64,000 bases of DNA from CAWUKT01 sp963923035 (lineage in GTDB: Bacteria > Bacteroidota > Bacteroidia > J057 > JADKCL01). The position numbers and the translations under genes are program-made. Shown piece by piece: positions 35,454-44,139 of the stretch; position 1 is the first letter of the stretch, and each line of letters begins with the position of its first letter. Under the pieces are notes generated by a model. The model searched no databases, was not told where the DNA came from, and worked only from the letters and a program-made list of their open reading frames with translations. Location: NCBI GenBank assembly GCA_963923035.1, contig CAWUKT010000009.1:1-64000 (forward strand), in the 5' to 3' direction.

Positions 35454-35600
35454 ATGGGAAAACTAGACGGAAAAGTTGCTGTCGTCACCGGCGGCAACAG
35501 TGGCATCGGACTTGCCACCGCCCACCTGTTTCAACGTGAGGGCGCCACAGTCATTGTCACCGCCCGCAATCAACAGCGACTCGAAGAAAGCAAAGCGGCG
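35454..35600 (+). repeat. Near-identical 5' segment of the tandem SDR pair, copy 2
   Basis: Second copy of the conserved 5' segment; see the copy at 34494-34640. Identity falls off after about codon 50. Confidence 0.75.
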
Positions 35601-36203
35601 GTCGGAGAAGGCATCGAAATCTTTACGGCCGATGTCGGCCATGTTGACCAAATCGAGGCGCTCTTCGAGCATGTCGGAAATAAACACGGCCGGGTCGACA
35701 TTGTCTTCGCGAATGCGGGACTTGGAACCCTCAGTCCATTTGACATGGTTGAGGAAGACTATTTCGACCGTATGATTACGGTGAACCTCAAAGGAGCCTT
35801 TTTCTGTGTTCGAAAGGCACTCCCTTGGATGAAGGAGGGAGGTAGCGTCATCTTCAATACCTCCATTGCGAATACGAAGGGATATCCGAACAGCTCGGTG
35901 TATTCAGCTACGAAGTCTGGCCTCCGATCCCTGGCGCGAACCCTGACATCAGAGCTCCTTCCCCGCGGAATCCGCGTAAATGCAGTGAGTCCGGGAATCG
36001 TAATAACCCCCATGTTCGGCAAATTGGGCATGTCCATGGAAGAGGGGGAAGCTCTTGCCCAAAGTATGTCCGAAGCGGCTCCCATTCAACGCTATGGAGA
36101 CCCACAAGAAATTGCCTCGACCGTTCTCTTCCTCGCTTCCGACGAAAGTTCCTTCATCTCAGGGATTGAAGTCGTAGCCGATGGCGGCCTGAGCCAGGTC
36201 TAA
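35454..36203 (+). CDS. SDR-family oxidoreductase (intact copy)
   Basis: Short-chain dehydrogenase/reductase of 249 residues, intact. Nucleotide-binding TGGNSGIG (residues 12-19), the NAG motif in VFANAGLG, the catalytic Ser in IFNTSIAN, and YSATK with the catalytic Tyr and Lys. It ends in VVADGGLSQV like classical FabG-type SDRs. The first 49 residues are nearly identical to those of the interrupted upstream copy; the rest is about two-thirds identical. In this locus it could reduce a ketone or acyloin; this is inference. A terminator follows. Confidence 0.92.
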   Translation: MGKLDGKVAVVTGGNSGIGLATAHLFQREGATVIVTARNQQRLEESKAAVGEGIEIFTADVGHVDQIEALFEHVGNKHGRVDIVFANAGLGTLSPFDMVEEDYFDRMITVNLKGAFFCVRKALPWMKEGGSVIFNTSIANTKGYPNSSVYSATKSGLRSLARTLTSELLPRGIRVNAVSPGIVITPMFGKLGMSMEEGEALAQSMSEAAPIQRYGDPQEIASTVLFLASDESSFISGIEVVADGGLSQV

Positions 36204-36230
36204 TTTGATTTTACAGTCTGCTTTCCAGGG

Positions 36231-36261
36231 CCTGAGCATTATTGTTCAGGTCTATTTTTTT
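36231..36261 (+). terminator. Terminator after the SDR gene
   Basis: CCTGA (36231-36235) pairs with TCAGG (36246-36250), with a ten-base loop, followed by a T-rich stretch ending in seven T (to 36261). The stem is short but the T-run is strong. Confidence 0.6.
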
Positions 36262-36392
36262 GTGCGTTTGGTAGGGCGAGATGTCCCAGGGCTCAAATCC
36301 CGAACGCGCCCGTTGGAGGGAAAAAGAATAAGAGAAAGGCTGATTGAGGGAAAATGACGAGTTATTCTCCGATCTCAGTTACTTGGATGACC

Positions 36393-37268
36393 CTAAGGCA
36401 TTCGAACCAGCTTGCGGCTCAGCGTGCCTGATTCGCCCTGCAAGGTCAGGAAATAAATTCCTGCGGAGAATGGGCTGAGATCAATGACGGTCCGGTTCAA
36501 GCCCGCTCGGGTGATGATCGGAGGGAGCGAAGCCGCATGGCCAGTGAGATCGGTGAGTGAACAGGAGATGGATTCTGAAACCGGCCAGAAGAATTCGGCT
36601 TTGGTTTCAGAGCGGGTAGGAGAAGGATAAAACGAGTACCATCCTACCTGATGGGCGTTGACCGTGGCCACCATGGGAGAGAACTCGACGTTGATATCGC
36701 TGTCATATCCTGGTACCAGATCACGGTGACACCCCAGGCTTGGATTGCCTGCACCTTCTATGCCAATGGCCGTAATGGAGTCGGGCAGTCCAACCAGGTC
36801 AAGGGTAAGGGACTCGCATTGGGTGCTGGGGTATCCGCACTGGATGGTAGAAGAGATACAGGCAAACCACGGACAACTGATGTCGATCCCAGAATACAAA
36901 ACATAGGAGTAAGCGGAATCGGTGGTGCCACTCAAAAAGGGGGGAGCTGTCGGCACATTGAAGATCTGTCCCTCGAATTCACATCCCAGGGTATCAGAAA
37001 TGAGGGTGTCCGGAGAAAAAGAAACGAAGGTTGCTTGGTTCCCATAAGCCGCAAGGCCGATCAAGCCGGTCGCTCCCATAGCCCCTGAGTTGCTTCCGAG
37101 AATGCCTCCGCCCACGCACAGGGTCAGATGGACGGTATAGCTGTTGTTGCCATTGAAAATGAGGGAGTCCAGGGTCAGACTCGAGCGGTCGCAGGCATGG
37201 CTTTCATGGGGAACAAGCCATATTACTGCCAGGAGAATCGCGGAGAGGATGCGGGTAAATGTTGGCAT
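36393..37268 (-). CDS. T9SS-sorted secreted protein
   Basis: Secreted protein of 291 residues. A signal peptide (TFTRILSAILLAVIWLVPHESHA, about 1-25) precedes a Cys-containing beta-rich body (several Cys near CPWFAC, IQCGYPSTQC and LGCHRD, probably disulphides), and the C-terminal 70 residues form a type IX secretion sorting domain (FYPSPTRSETKAEF, later LSPFSAGIYFLTLQG). The open frame continues to 37385 but ATG at 37268 gives the signal peptide. Function not recognised. Confidence 0.82.
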   Translation of the reverse strand: MPTFTRILSAILLAVIWLVPHESHACDRSSLTLDSLIFNGNNSYTVHLTLCVGGGILGSNSGAMGATGLIGLAAYGNQATFVSFSPDTLISDTLGCEFEGQIFNVPTAPPFLSGTTDSAYSYVLYSGIDISCPWFACISSTIQCGYPSTQCESLTLDLVGLPDSITAIGIEGAGNPSLGCHRDLVPGYDSDINVEFSPMVATVNAHQVGWYSFYPSPTRSETKAEFFWPVSESISCSLTDLTGHAASLPPIITRAGLNRTVIDLSPFSAGIYFLTLQGESGTLSRKLVRMP

Positions 37269-37449
37269 GGGAAGGATGAATGGTAAATGATGTAGAAAGA
37301 TGGGGATAAATTCAGCAAGAAAAAAAGAATCTCCTTCGTTGGTCTTCCCGTTCCAAAACTGATTCTTCCCCTTTGCCCCACCCAAACTTGAATTTCCTTC
37401 CCTGAACTACGATATTCTATTGGATTACCCCAACCAAACACCTTCTACC

Positions 37450-38256
37450 ATGTTGAACCGAATCTTTTTTGCCTTCCAAACCCTCCGAGTCCGCCACGCA
37501 GGCACAAATAGCAATCCAGTCCTCATCCTCGGCGATTACAACCGGGACCGCTTGCAGCACACCTTTTCCAACGATGTCCGCATCGATGAAGGCAGCAGCC
37601 GGCTCTTTGAAGTCGATGTCGCCGATCGCAATCTCCAGGCGTATTTTCCCATCATCCGGGTGGGCTTGCGGGGGGCGGATGCCTGGTGGCCCGGCACTGT
37701 TTTCGTGTTTGGCGAGAGCAATGGCCCCAACGAACTGAATTTTGTGCCCATCGGGATCCGGACCTGGGTGGGCGACCAGTTGAGTACGGATGAGAGCGAG
37801 GGGCTGTTTTCGATGCCCCTGTACCGGGCCAATATCACCGGCAACTACGCCCCGATGAAGCGGCTGCTCTTGTTGATTCAAACGGCCGATGAACACCATG
37901 CTGGCACCCGGGACACGGTTCAGATCAAGGTTGAATTTGCGAACCAACATCCGGCCGTATTTCGGCTGGAGAAGGAACAATTGGCGGGGAGGGGAGCTGT
38001 TCACCTGGAGATGAAATGGCTCCAGGACCGCTTCAAGAGCAGTGATGTGCGCCGGGTGACGGTACGCGTAGAGGGAAATGACCAATGGACGCCCCAGCGA
38101 TTTTTCCTCTATGGCGTCGACGACCGCGCCAATGACTACGAAAACATGGTTCCGTTGGTCAATATTGGTGATTGGGGAGCGACGGGATTGGGGAAAATGA
38201 GTGCCGACCCGAACGAAGGAGCATCAGAATTGGACCTGTACCGCGCCTATTTCTGA
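37450..38256 (+). CDS. Protein of two tandem PLAT/LH2-like domains
   Basis: Protein of 268 residues built of two related halves of about 130 residues. The first opens with RHAGTNSNPVLILGD and has ADAWWPGTVFVFG and STDESEGLFSMPLYRA; the second has HHAGTRDTVQIKVE, GNDQWTPQRFFLYG and SADPNEGASELDLYRA at matching places. The HAGT-strand-W pattern suggests a PLAT/LH2-like beta-sandwich, usually a lipid- or protein-binding module; this assignment is tentative. No signal peptide is seen. It overlaps the next, convergent gene by 10 bases. Confidence 0.75.
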   Translation: MLNRIFFAFQTLRVRHAGTNSNPVLILGDYNRDRLQHTFSNDVRIDEGSSRLFEVDVADRNLQAYFPIIRVGLRGADAWWPGTVFVFGESNGPNELNFVPIGIRTWVGDQLSTDESEGLFSMPLYRANITGNYAPMKRLLLLIQTADEHHAGTRDTVQIKVEFANQHPAVFRLEKEQLAGRGAVHLEMKWLQDRFKSSDVRRVTVRVEGNDQWTPQRFFLYGVDDRANDYENMVPLVNIGDWGATGLGKMSADPNEGASELDLYRAYF

Positions 38257-38813
38257 TCGTCCGGACTTGGCTCGGATTCAGTGGTCGGCGGCGTTTCAGT
38301 TTGCTGGACAGGCGGCGGAGGCGGGGTGTTTTTCGCGGGTGTTTCGGAGACTTCAGCCGTTGGTTTAGCGGGCTTGGCCTTTTGTTTTTCCTCGTCCCAC
38401 AAGAAGCTCAGAAATTCGCGGACTTCCGGAATGGCGAGGAGGACGTAGGTGAGAAATGAAAGGATGGCGAGGACCAAATACAGCCCTTGTTGGCCTCGGA
38501 GAGCGGTTTGGAAAAAGCCGGAGAAGGAGGGGCCGCGGGAGGAAAAGCCAATGTTCAATTGGTTGGCGGAGAGGAGAATGGCGTAGGCAATCAGGAACAG
38601 GATGCCTAGGCGGAGAAAGAGAAACTGCATCGGTTTGTCTTTCTTCTTCAGGTGGCGGTGGTTGGCAAAGCCGGCGGTGACCACAAATCCGAGGAAAAGG
38701 AGGTTGAGAATAAAGGGAGAATTGAAGCCGGTTTTGGTGAGGTCCTGGGTGCCTTCCCAGAACGTGACCATGGCCAAAAAGATGGCGAGACAGATGCCAG
38801 AGATGATTTTCAT
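38247..38813 (-). CDS. Membrane protein with proline-rich tail
   Basis: Unrecognised inner-membrane protein of 188 residues: four hydrophobic segments (about 3-18, 34-50, 64-82 and 111-128), then a disordered cytoplasmic tail rich in Pro, Lys, Thr and Glu from about 140. It converges with the PLAT-like gene, with a 10-base overlap. No catalytic feature is visible. Confidence 0.7.
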   Translation of the reverse strand: MKIISGICLAIFLAMVTFWEGTQDLTKTGFNSPFILNLLFLGFVVTAGFANHRHLKKKDKPMQFLFLRLGILFLIAYAILLSANQLNIGFSSRGPSFSGFFQTALRGQQGLYLVLAILSFLTYVLLAIPEVREFLSFLWDEEKQKAKPAKPTAEVSETPAKNTPPPPPVQQTETPPTTESEPSPDDQK

Positions 38814-38878
38814 GGATAGTTTGCGCTTGGTTCAGAACAATGATTCAAAAGTGGAGTTAATTCCACAATTTTGGAACC

Positions 38879-39478
38879 ATGAATGATCCACATTCCCTGT
38901 CGATGGACGAAAACTACTGGACCCACCGGTGGAACACCGGTCAAACGGGGTGGGACATGGGCCACGCCAGTCCCGCCATCTGCGCCTTCGCCGAGGAGCG
39001 CATCCCCGAGGACGCCTGCATCCTCATTCCCGGCGCCGGCAACGCCTACGAAGGCGAATGGCTCTACCAGCACGGCTGGAAAAAGGTCCACATCCTCGAC
39101 ATCGCGGCCCCGGCCCTCGACCGGATCCGCCGCAACCGCCCCGATTTTCCGTCCGACCAATTGATCCACGGCGATTTCTTCCAGCACGAAGGCGAATACG
39201 ATTTTGTCCTGGAGCAAACCTTCTTTTGCGCGTTGAATCCGCAATTGAGAGACGATTACGTGGCGCACATGGCCCGTTTGATTCCCAAAGGGGGCATGTT
39301 GGCGGGATTGCTGTTTGACTTTCCCCTGACCGAGCAGGGACCGCCCTTCGGAGGGAGCCGCGACGAGTACGAGAGCCGCTTTTCCACCCATTTTACCGTG
39401 GAAGAATTGGCCATCACCTATCTATCCATCAAGCCGCGGGCCGGCAAAGAGTTCTGGTTTGAAGCCCGGCGCAAATAA
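38879..39478 (+). CDS. TPMT-family SAM-dependent methyltransferase
   Basis: SAM-dependent methyltransferase of 199 residues in the thiopurine/thiol methyltransferase group. Typical elements are WTHRWNTGQTGWDMGHASPAI at the N-terminus, the SAM-binding IPGAGNAYEGEWL, the acidic strand end VHILDIA, and EQTFFCALNP. Substrates in this family include halides, thiols and tellurite or selenite; which applies here is unknown. A near-consensus promoter box (CAATTTTG) ends five bases before the ATG. Confidence 0.9.
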   Translation: MNDPHSLSMDENYWTHRWNTGQTGWDMGHASPAICAFAEERIPEDACILIPGAGNAYEGEWLYQHGWKKVHILDIAAPALDRIRRNRPDFPSDQLIHGDFFQHEGEYDFVLEQTFFCALNPQLRDDYVAHMARLIPKGGMLAGLLFDFPLTEQGPPFGGSRDEYESRFSTHFTVEELAITYLSIKPRAGKEFWFEARRK

Positions 39479-39491
39479 TTCCCGACAATTT

Positions 39492-40670
39492 CTATTCCAT
39501 TTCGGTATTCACCCGCAGGCGGATGCGGGCGACTTCTTCCCGGTAATAATCCAGGTCTTCTGAATCTTGCTCCATCGTGGCGAGCAATTTTTCAGCTTGG
39601 ACCAGGTGGTCTTCGGCGGCATTGGCATTTCCCTTCAATTCCACTTCAATCTCAGCCAGGTACAAATAGAACTCAAAGTACTTGGGATACAAGCGATTGC
39701 CCCAGGCGTAAATGGCCTGGGCCACTTCCAATGCATCGCCCGCCAGGTAGCGCGAAGTCATGCCATTGACCTCGGGAATTTCGAGGGAGATGTCGTCCTC
39801 CATGACGCGGGCGGCCGTGCGGATGAGTTCCATTTCCTCGTCCACGGAGCCGGGCGCCTCCACCAATTGGTAGTTGAGGTCGACTTGGGCGATGTCGGCG
39901 AAGCGGAGGCTGAATCCGTGGAAGAGCTGGGTGAGAAAATGGGGCGTGGCGACGATGGGAAGGGCGTTGTGGGTGGCAAATTCAGACCGGAAAACGGTCA
40001 ATTGCTCGGCGACGGCAGGATTGGCGGTGAGGGCCGCGTCAAAACGGGTGCGGTGATAGCCGTCTTTGCTGGGTTCGGGGCCTCCAATGGACAGGAAAAG
40101 GCAGTTGGGATCAAGGTCCTCCTCCGGAATTTCCATCAGGACCGCTTCCAGCTTGTTCAGGGGGGTATGGGCAATGGCGGCCGTCCAGAAATAAGGGGCC
40201 TGAGCGTAGGAGTAGAGGGCAAAGGAAGCGGAAAAGGAATGGCCGATCAGGACGTTGAGGTCGCTGGGTTGGTAGGGAGTGAGGTGAGGACTGATTTCAT
40301 CGACCAGGAATTGGTGCAAGGGTAGGGGCAGGCCATCCGGGTCGCGGATGGCGCATTCCTGATTGCGGTCCAGCAGGGGGACAGTCACGACGATGCACTG
40401 GGGAATCTCGTGGGTGTACTGGAGGTAGCGGATTTGGGAAAGGACCGGATTGATGAACCATTCGTGCTGGCCGTCGAGGATGAAGATGACGGGGAAATGG
40501 ACGTCTTCCCCCGCATAGCGGTGGAATTCAGATGGGTAGACCACGACCTGCCGTTCTCCGCCGAACGCGGCGGAGTTGATGCGCAGGGTATCGCCGGCGG
40601 GCGATTGGGCGGGCAGGGAACCGACCAGAAAGAGCAACAGCAAGAGGAGAAGTCCAATAGGTTTTTTCAT
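39492..40670 (-). CDS. Secreted alpha/beta hydrolase, esterase-D-like
   Basis: Exported hydrolase of 392 residues. It has a signal peptide (KKPIGLLLLLLLFLVGSLPAQ) and an alpha/beta-hydrolase domain of the putative-esterase type, with nucleophile Ser in LIGHSFSAS and a FPVIFILDGQ strand. The C-terminal about 90 residues are helical with a TPR-like character (YLYLAEIEVELKGNANAAED). ATG 40670 or ATG 40688 may be the start; 40670 places the signal peptide at the N-terminus. The protein converges with the methyltransferase gene, 13 bases apart. Confidence 0.82.
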   Translation of the reverse strand: MKKPIGLLLLLLLFLVGSLPAQSPAGDTLRINSAAFGGERQVVVYPSEFHRYAGEDVHFPVIFILDGQHEWFINPVLSQIRYLQYTHEIPQCIVVTVPLLDRNQECAIRDPDGLPLPLHQFLVDEISPHLTPYQPSDLNVLIGHSFSASFALYSYAQAPYFWTAAIAHTPLNKLEAVLMEIPEEDLDPNCLFLSIGGPEPSKDGYHRTRFDAALTANPAVAEQLTVFRSEFATHNALPIVATPHFLTQLFHGFSLRFADIAQVDLNYQLVEAPGSVDEEMELIRTAARVMEDDISLEIPEVNGMTSRYLAGDALEVAQAIYAWGNRLYPKYFEFYLYLAEIEVELKGNANAAEDHLVQAEKLLATMEQDSEDLDYYREEVARIRLRVNTEME

Positions 40671-40783
40671 CGAGTTGATCCTTTTCATTTCACAACTTAC
40701 GAGTTTGGAGAAGAGTTTTTTTGCCAACTGTCTCCATTATGATTTCTTTCCACCACCATTGCGTTGATAATTTCCCTTCCTCG

Positions 40784-40816
40784 TTTGTCCGTCCCCCTCT
40801 TTTTTGTCTAAATTTG
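40784..40816 (+). promoter_or_regulatory. Promoter of thrS (-33 TTTG, -7 TAAATTTG)
   Basis: A perfect -7 box TAAATTTG at 40809-40816 and a -33 TTTG at 40784-40787 are separated by 21 bases, close to the spacing known for Bacteroidetes promoters. The ATG of thrS is 21 bases downstream of the -7 box. It is the best-formed promoter in the window. Confidence 0.6.
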
Positions 40817-40837
40817 CCCACTGAAATTTAATTTCTC

Positions 40838-42787
40838 ATGAGCCAGATAAATATCACCTTGCCGGATGGCAGCCAGCGTCAATTCGAGGCGGGAGTAACC
40901 CCGCACGAAGTGGCCATGAGCATCAGCTCGGGGCTTGCCCGCAACACCATTTCCGCCGTCGTCAATGGGGACATCGTGGAGACATCCCGTCCCATTCTGG
41001 ACGACGCCACACTCAAGCTGTGCACCTGGAATGATCCGGAGGGGAAATACACATTCTGGCACTCCTCGGCCCACATCATGGCCGAAGCCATCGAACATTT
41101 CTACCCCAACGCCAAACTCGCCTACGGACCGCCCGTCGAAAACGGATTCTACTACGACATGGACCTCGGCGATGAGAGCTTCTCGGAGAAGGATTTTGCG
41201 AAGATCGAAAAGAAGTTTCAGGAACTGGCCCGGGGCGGAGAAACCTTCGAGCGGCGGGAGATGAGCCGTCAGGAAGCTATTGATTTCTACAAGGAAAGGG
41301 GCAATGAGTTCAAGGTTCAGTTGATCGAACGCTTGCCCGAAGACGAGACGATTACCTTCTATTACAGCGGTAATTTCGTCGACCTTTGCAAAGGACCGCA
41401 CGTCCCGAATTCCAAGATCATCAAGGCCGTCAAGCTGATGAAAGTTGCCGGTGCCTATTTCATGGGCGACGACACGAAACCGCAGTTGACCCGGATTTAC
41501 GGCATCACCTTCCCGAAGAAAAAAGAACTGGATGAATACCTGTTCAAACTGGAAGAAGCCAAAAAACGGGACCACCGGAAACTGGGCAAGCAGATGGAAA
41601 TCTTCGCTTTCTCGGAAAAAGTCGGTCTGGGATTGCCGCTTTGGTTGCCGAAAGGTGCCATGCTCCGGGATCGCCTGGAGACCTTTTTGAAGAAAAAGCA
41701 GCTCGAAGCCGGTTATCTCCCGGTCATTTCTCCCCATATCGGGCGGAAAGACCTGTACGAGACCTCCGGTCACTGGGCCAAATACGGCAAGGACTCGTTC
41801 CAGCCGATCAATACGCCGCACGAAGGGGAGGAGTACCTGCTCAAGCCGATGAACTGTCCGCACCACTGCGAGATTTACAAGACCAAGCCGCGGTCCTACA
41901 AGGACCTGCCCATCCGCTACGCGGAATTCGGGACGGTGTACCGGTACGAGCAGCACGGTGAGCTGCACGGATTGACCCGGGTGCGTGGCTTTACCCAGGA
42001 CGACGCCCACCTGTTCGTTCGCCCCGACCAGCTCAAAGATGAATTCATCGAGGTGATCGACATCGTGCTGTATATCCTGGGCATCCTGAAATTCGAGAAC
42101 TTCAAGGTGCAGATCAGTGTGCGCGACCCCGAGAAGCCGGAAAAGTACATCGGTGAACCCGAATTGTGGGACAAGGCCGAAGATGCCATCCGCGAGGCTG
42201 CGGCTGCGAAGGGATTGGAAACGGTAGAAGTGGCCGGAGAAGCCGCTTTCTACGGTCCGAAACTCGATTTCATGGTCCGGGATGCTCTGGACCGTGAATG
42301 GCAGTTGGGGACGATCCAAGTGGATTATAACCTACCCGAGCGCTTCGAATTGGAGTATGTTGGTCCCGACAACAAGATGTACCGGCCGGTGATGATCCAC
42401 CGGGCGCCCTTTGGTTCCATGGAGCGCTTTGTGGCGGTCATGCTGGAGCATACGGGCGGGGAATTGCCCCTCTGGTTGGCTCTGGATCAGTTTGCGATCC
42501 TCCCCATTTCCGACAAGTACAACAATTACGCCCAGGAGGTTTTATCTCAATTGAAAAATTCCGATATTCGGGGCTTTGTCGACGAGCGCGGGGAGAAAGT
42601 AGGGCGGAAAATTCGGGACGCAGAAGTCGCAAAAACCCCATTTATGTTGATTGTAGGCGAAGAGGAGGAGAAAAATGGCACTGTATCGGTGCGGAAACAT
42701 AAATCGGGTGATATCGGTACAATAAGCATAGAGGAGTTCATATCCTTGATGCAAGAAGAAGTAAATTCATCTTTAAGTTTAAACTAA
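40838..42787 (+). CDS. thrS: Threonine-tRNA ligase
   Basis: Class II threonyl-tRNA synthetase of 649 residues, the usual length. An N-terminal TGS domain (about 1-65), the second additional/editing domain (HSSAHIMAEAI with the zinc-like HxxxH region), and the catalytic core with motif 2 (RYAEFGTVYRYEQHGELHGL) and motif 3 (HRAPFGSMERF), then the anticodon-binding domain. The Cys in MNCPHHC is a zinc ligand. First gene of the conserved thrS-infC-rpmI-rplT cluster; infC follows immediately after the stop codon. Confidence 0.98.
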   Translation: MSQINITLPDGSQRQFEAGVTPHEVAMSISSGLARNTISAVVNGDIVETSRPILDDATLKLCTWNDPEGKYTFWHSSAHIMAEAIEHFYPNAKLAYGPPVENGFYYDMDLGDESFSEKDFAKIEKKFQELARGGETFERREMSRQEAIDFYKERGNEFKVQLIERLPEDETITFYYSGNFVDLCKGPHVPNSKIIKAVKLMKVAGAYFMGDDTKPQLTRIYGITFPKKKELDEYLFKLEEAKKRDHRKLGKQMEIFAFSEKVGLGLPLWLPKGAMLRDRLETFLKKKQLEAGYLPVISPHIGRKDLYETSGHWAKYGKDSFQPINTPHEGEEYLLKPMNCPHHCEIYKTKPRSYKDLPIRYAEFGTVYRYEQHGELHGLTRVRGFTQDDAHLFVRPDQLKDEFIEVIDIVLYILGILKFENFKVQISVRDPEKPEKYIGEPELWDKAEDAIREAAAAKGLETVEVAGEAAFYGPKLDFMVRDALDREWQLGTIQVDYNLPERFELEYVGPDNKMYRPVMIHRAPFGSMERFVAVMLEHTGGELPLWLALDQFAILPISDKYNNYAQEVLSQLKNSDIRGFVDERGEKVGRKIRDAEVAKTPFMLIVGEEEEKNGTVSVRKHKSGDIGTISIEEFISLMQEEVNSSLSLN

Positions 42788-43369
42788 ATAAGAACAGTTA
42801 TCGGAAAAAAGAGACGAGGAAGAAGGCCCATCGGGCGGGTGCGGAACAAGCGTCTGCATCGAATCAATCATGAGATCAACTCTCAGATGGTACGGGTCGT
42901 CCGCGCAGAGGACGAGTCCATGAACGGGGTAATGGAAACCCGTCGTGCCCTCTATTTGGCTGAACAAGCCGGAGTTGACTTGGTCGAGATCAACGGACGG
43001 GCGGAACCCCCGATTGTCCAAATGATCGAGTACACCAAATTCCGCTACGAACAAAAGAAGCGGGAGAAGGAGCGCAAGGCCAATCAAGTCGTGGTCCAGA
43101 TGAAAGAAATTCGCTTCGGCCCCAACACGGACGAGCACGATTTCAAATTCAAGCTGAACCACGCCAAGGAGTTTTTGGAAAAAGGGAACAAGGTAAAAGC
43201 CTACGTTCACTTTCGGGGACGATCCATCATTTACACCGACCGCGGTAAGAAGCTGTTGCTGGAATTTGCCCAGGAACTGGAAGAATTCGGCAAGGTAGAA
43301 ATGATGCCCAAACTGGAAGGGAAACGGATGTTCCTGATTCTGACTCCGAAACACCTGAAGAAGAAATAA
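42788..43369 (+). CDS. infC: Translation initiation factor IF-3
   Basis: IF-3 that binds the 30S subunit and proofreads start codons. The family body is clear: HRINHEI, GVDLVEINGRAEPPIVQMIEY, VQMKEIRFGPNTDEHDF. No ATG is usable. In the same frame as thrS, its stop TAA is followed directly by ATA (42788), and the following codons encode an Arg/Lys-rich stretch typical of IF-3 N-termini. GTG at 42839 is the alternative and gives 176 residues. The ATA gives 193 residues and would fit the unusual AUU/AUA-type starts known for infC autoregulation. The start is therefore uncertain. Confidence 0.9.
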   Translation: MRTVIGKKRRGRRPIGRVRNKRLHRINHEINSQMVRVVRAEDESMNGVMETRRALYLAEQAGVDLVEINGRAEPPIVQMIEYTKFRYEQKKREKERKANQVVVQMKEIRFGPNTDEHDFKFKLNHAKEFLEKGNKVKAYVHFRGRSIIYTDRGKKLLLEFAQELEEFGKVEMMPKLEGKRMFLILTPKHLKKK

Positions 43370-43428
43370 CCGATAGCTGGATTCTTGATTTAGAATCCAT
43401 CCCTACGTACACATTAATTTTTGATACA

Positions 43429-43623
43429 ATGCCTAAAGTAAAAACATCCCGTGCTGCGGCCAAACGGTTCAAAGTAACGGCAAGTGGAAAGCTGAAGCGT
43501 AAGAAGGCGTTTAAAAACCACATTCTCACCAAAAAAGAGAAGAAGCGTAAACGTCACCTCGGCCAGAAGCCTACCGTTCACCCGGCGGACGAGCCCCGGA
43601 TGAAAGATTTGCTCCACATTTAA
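43429..43623 (+). CDS. rpmI: 50S ribosomal protein L35
   Basis: Large-subunit ribosomal protein bL35, 64 residues, very basic, with the family start MPKVKTSRAAAKRFKVTASG and the KRKKAFKNHILTKK core. It lies between infC and rplT in the standard order; the 59-base gap to infC can hold control elements. Confidence 0.98.
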   Translation: MPKVKTSRAAAKRFKVTASGKLKRKKAFKNHILTKKEKKRKRHLGQKPTVHPADEPRMKDLLHI

Positions 43624-43701
43624 AGCATGTAACACCGGGAAGACCAGTGTCAAAACCAAGTGTCAGATTTGACCACGCTGTGACCCACAATCCAAAAAAT
43701 T

Positions 43702-44052
43702 ATGCCAAGATCAGTCAATAGTGTTGCTTCGCGCCGTCGTCGGAAGAAGGTTCTGAAGATGGCCAAGGGCTACTTCGGTCGGAAGAAAAACGTCTGGACC
43801 GTTGCCAAGAACCAGGTCGAAAAGGGCCTGACTTACGCCTACCGCGACCGCCGCGCCAAGAAGCGGGAATTCCGTCGGCTTTGGATCCAGCGGATCAATG
43901 CCGCCGCCCGCATCGAAGGGGAGACCTACAGCAAGCTCATCGGCAAGCTGAAGGCCGCTAACATCGATCTCAACCGGAAAGTCCTGGCGGACCTCGCCAT
44001 GCACCACCCGGAAGCGTTCAAGGCCGTCATCGCCAAGGCCAACGGCCAGTAA
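43702..44052 (+). CDS. rplT: 50S ribosomal protein L20
   Basis: Large-subunit ribosomal protein bL20, 116 residues, beginning MPRSVNSVASRRRRKKVLKM and containing the conserved GYFGRKKNVWTVAKNQVEKGL and FRRLWIQRINAAAR. In many bacteria L20 represses the rpmI-rplT part by binding the leader; no such leader structure was confirmed here. A strong terminator follows. Confidence 0.98.
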   Translation: MPRSVNSVASRRRRKKVLKMAKGYFGRKKNVWTVAKNQVEKGLTYAYRDRRAKKREFRRLWIQRINAAARIEGETYSKLIGKLKAANIDLNRKVLADLAMHHPEAFKAVIAKANGQ

Positions 44053-44085
44053 GAACTCCGGCCCATTGCTGGGCACAAAACATCA

Positions 44086-44115
44086 AACGCTGCTCCCATC
44101 CGGGGCGGCGTTTTT
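44086..44115 (+). terminator. Rho-independent terminator after rplT
   Basis: Eleven-base stem with two G-T pairs (44086-44096 with 44102-44112), loop CATCC, followed by TTTTT. It ends the thrS-infC-rpmI-rplT unit. Confidence 0.85.
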
Positions 44116-44139
44116 GTATCTCAGGCTTCGCCTCTTTCT

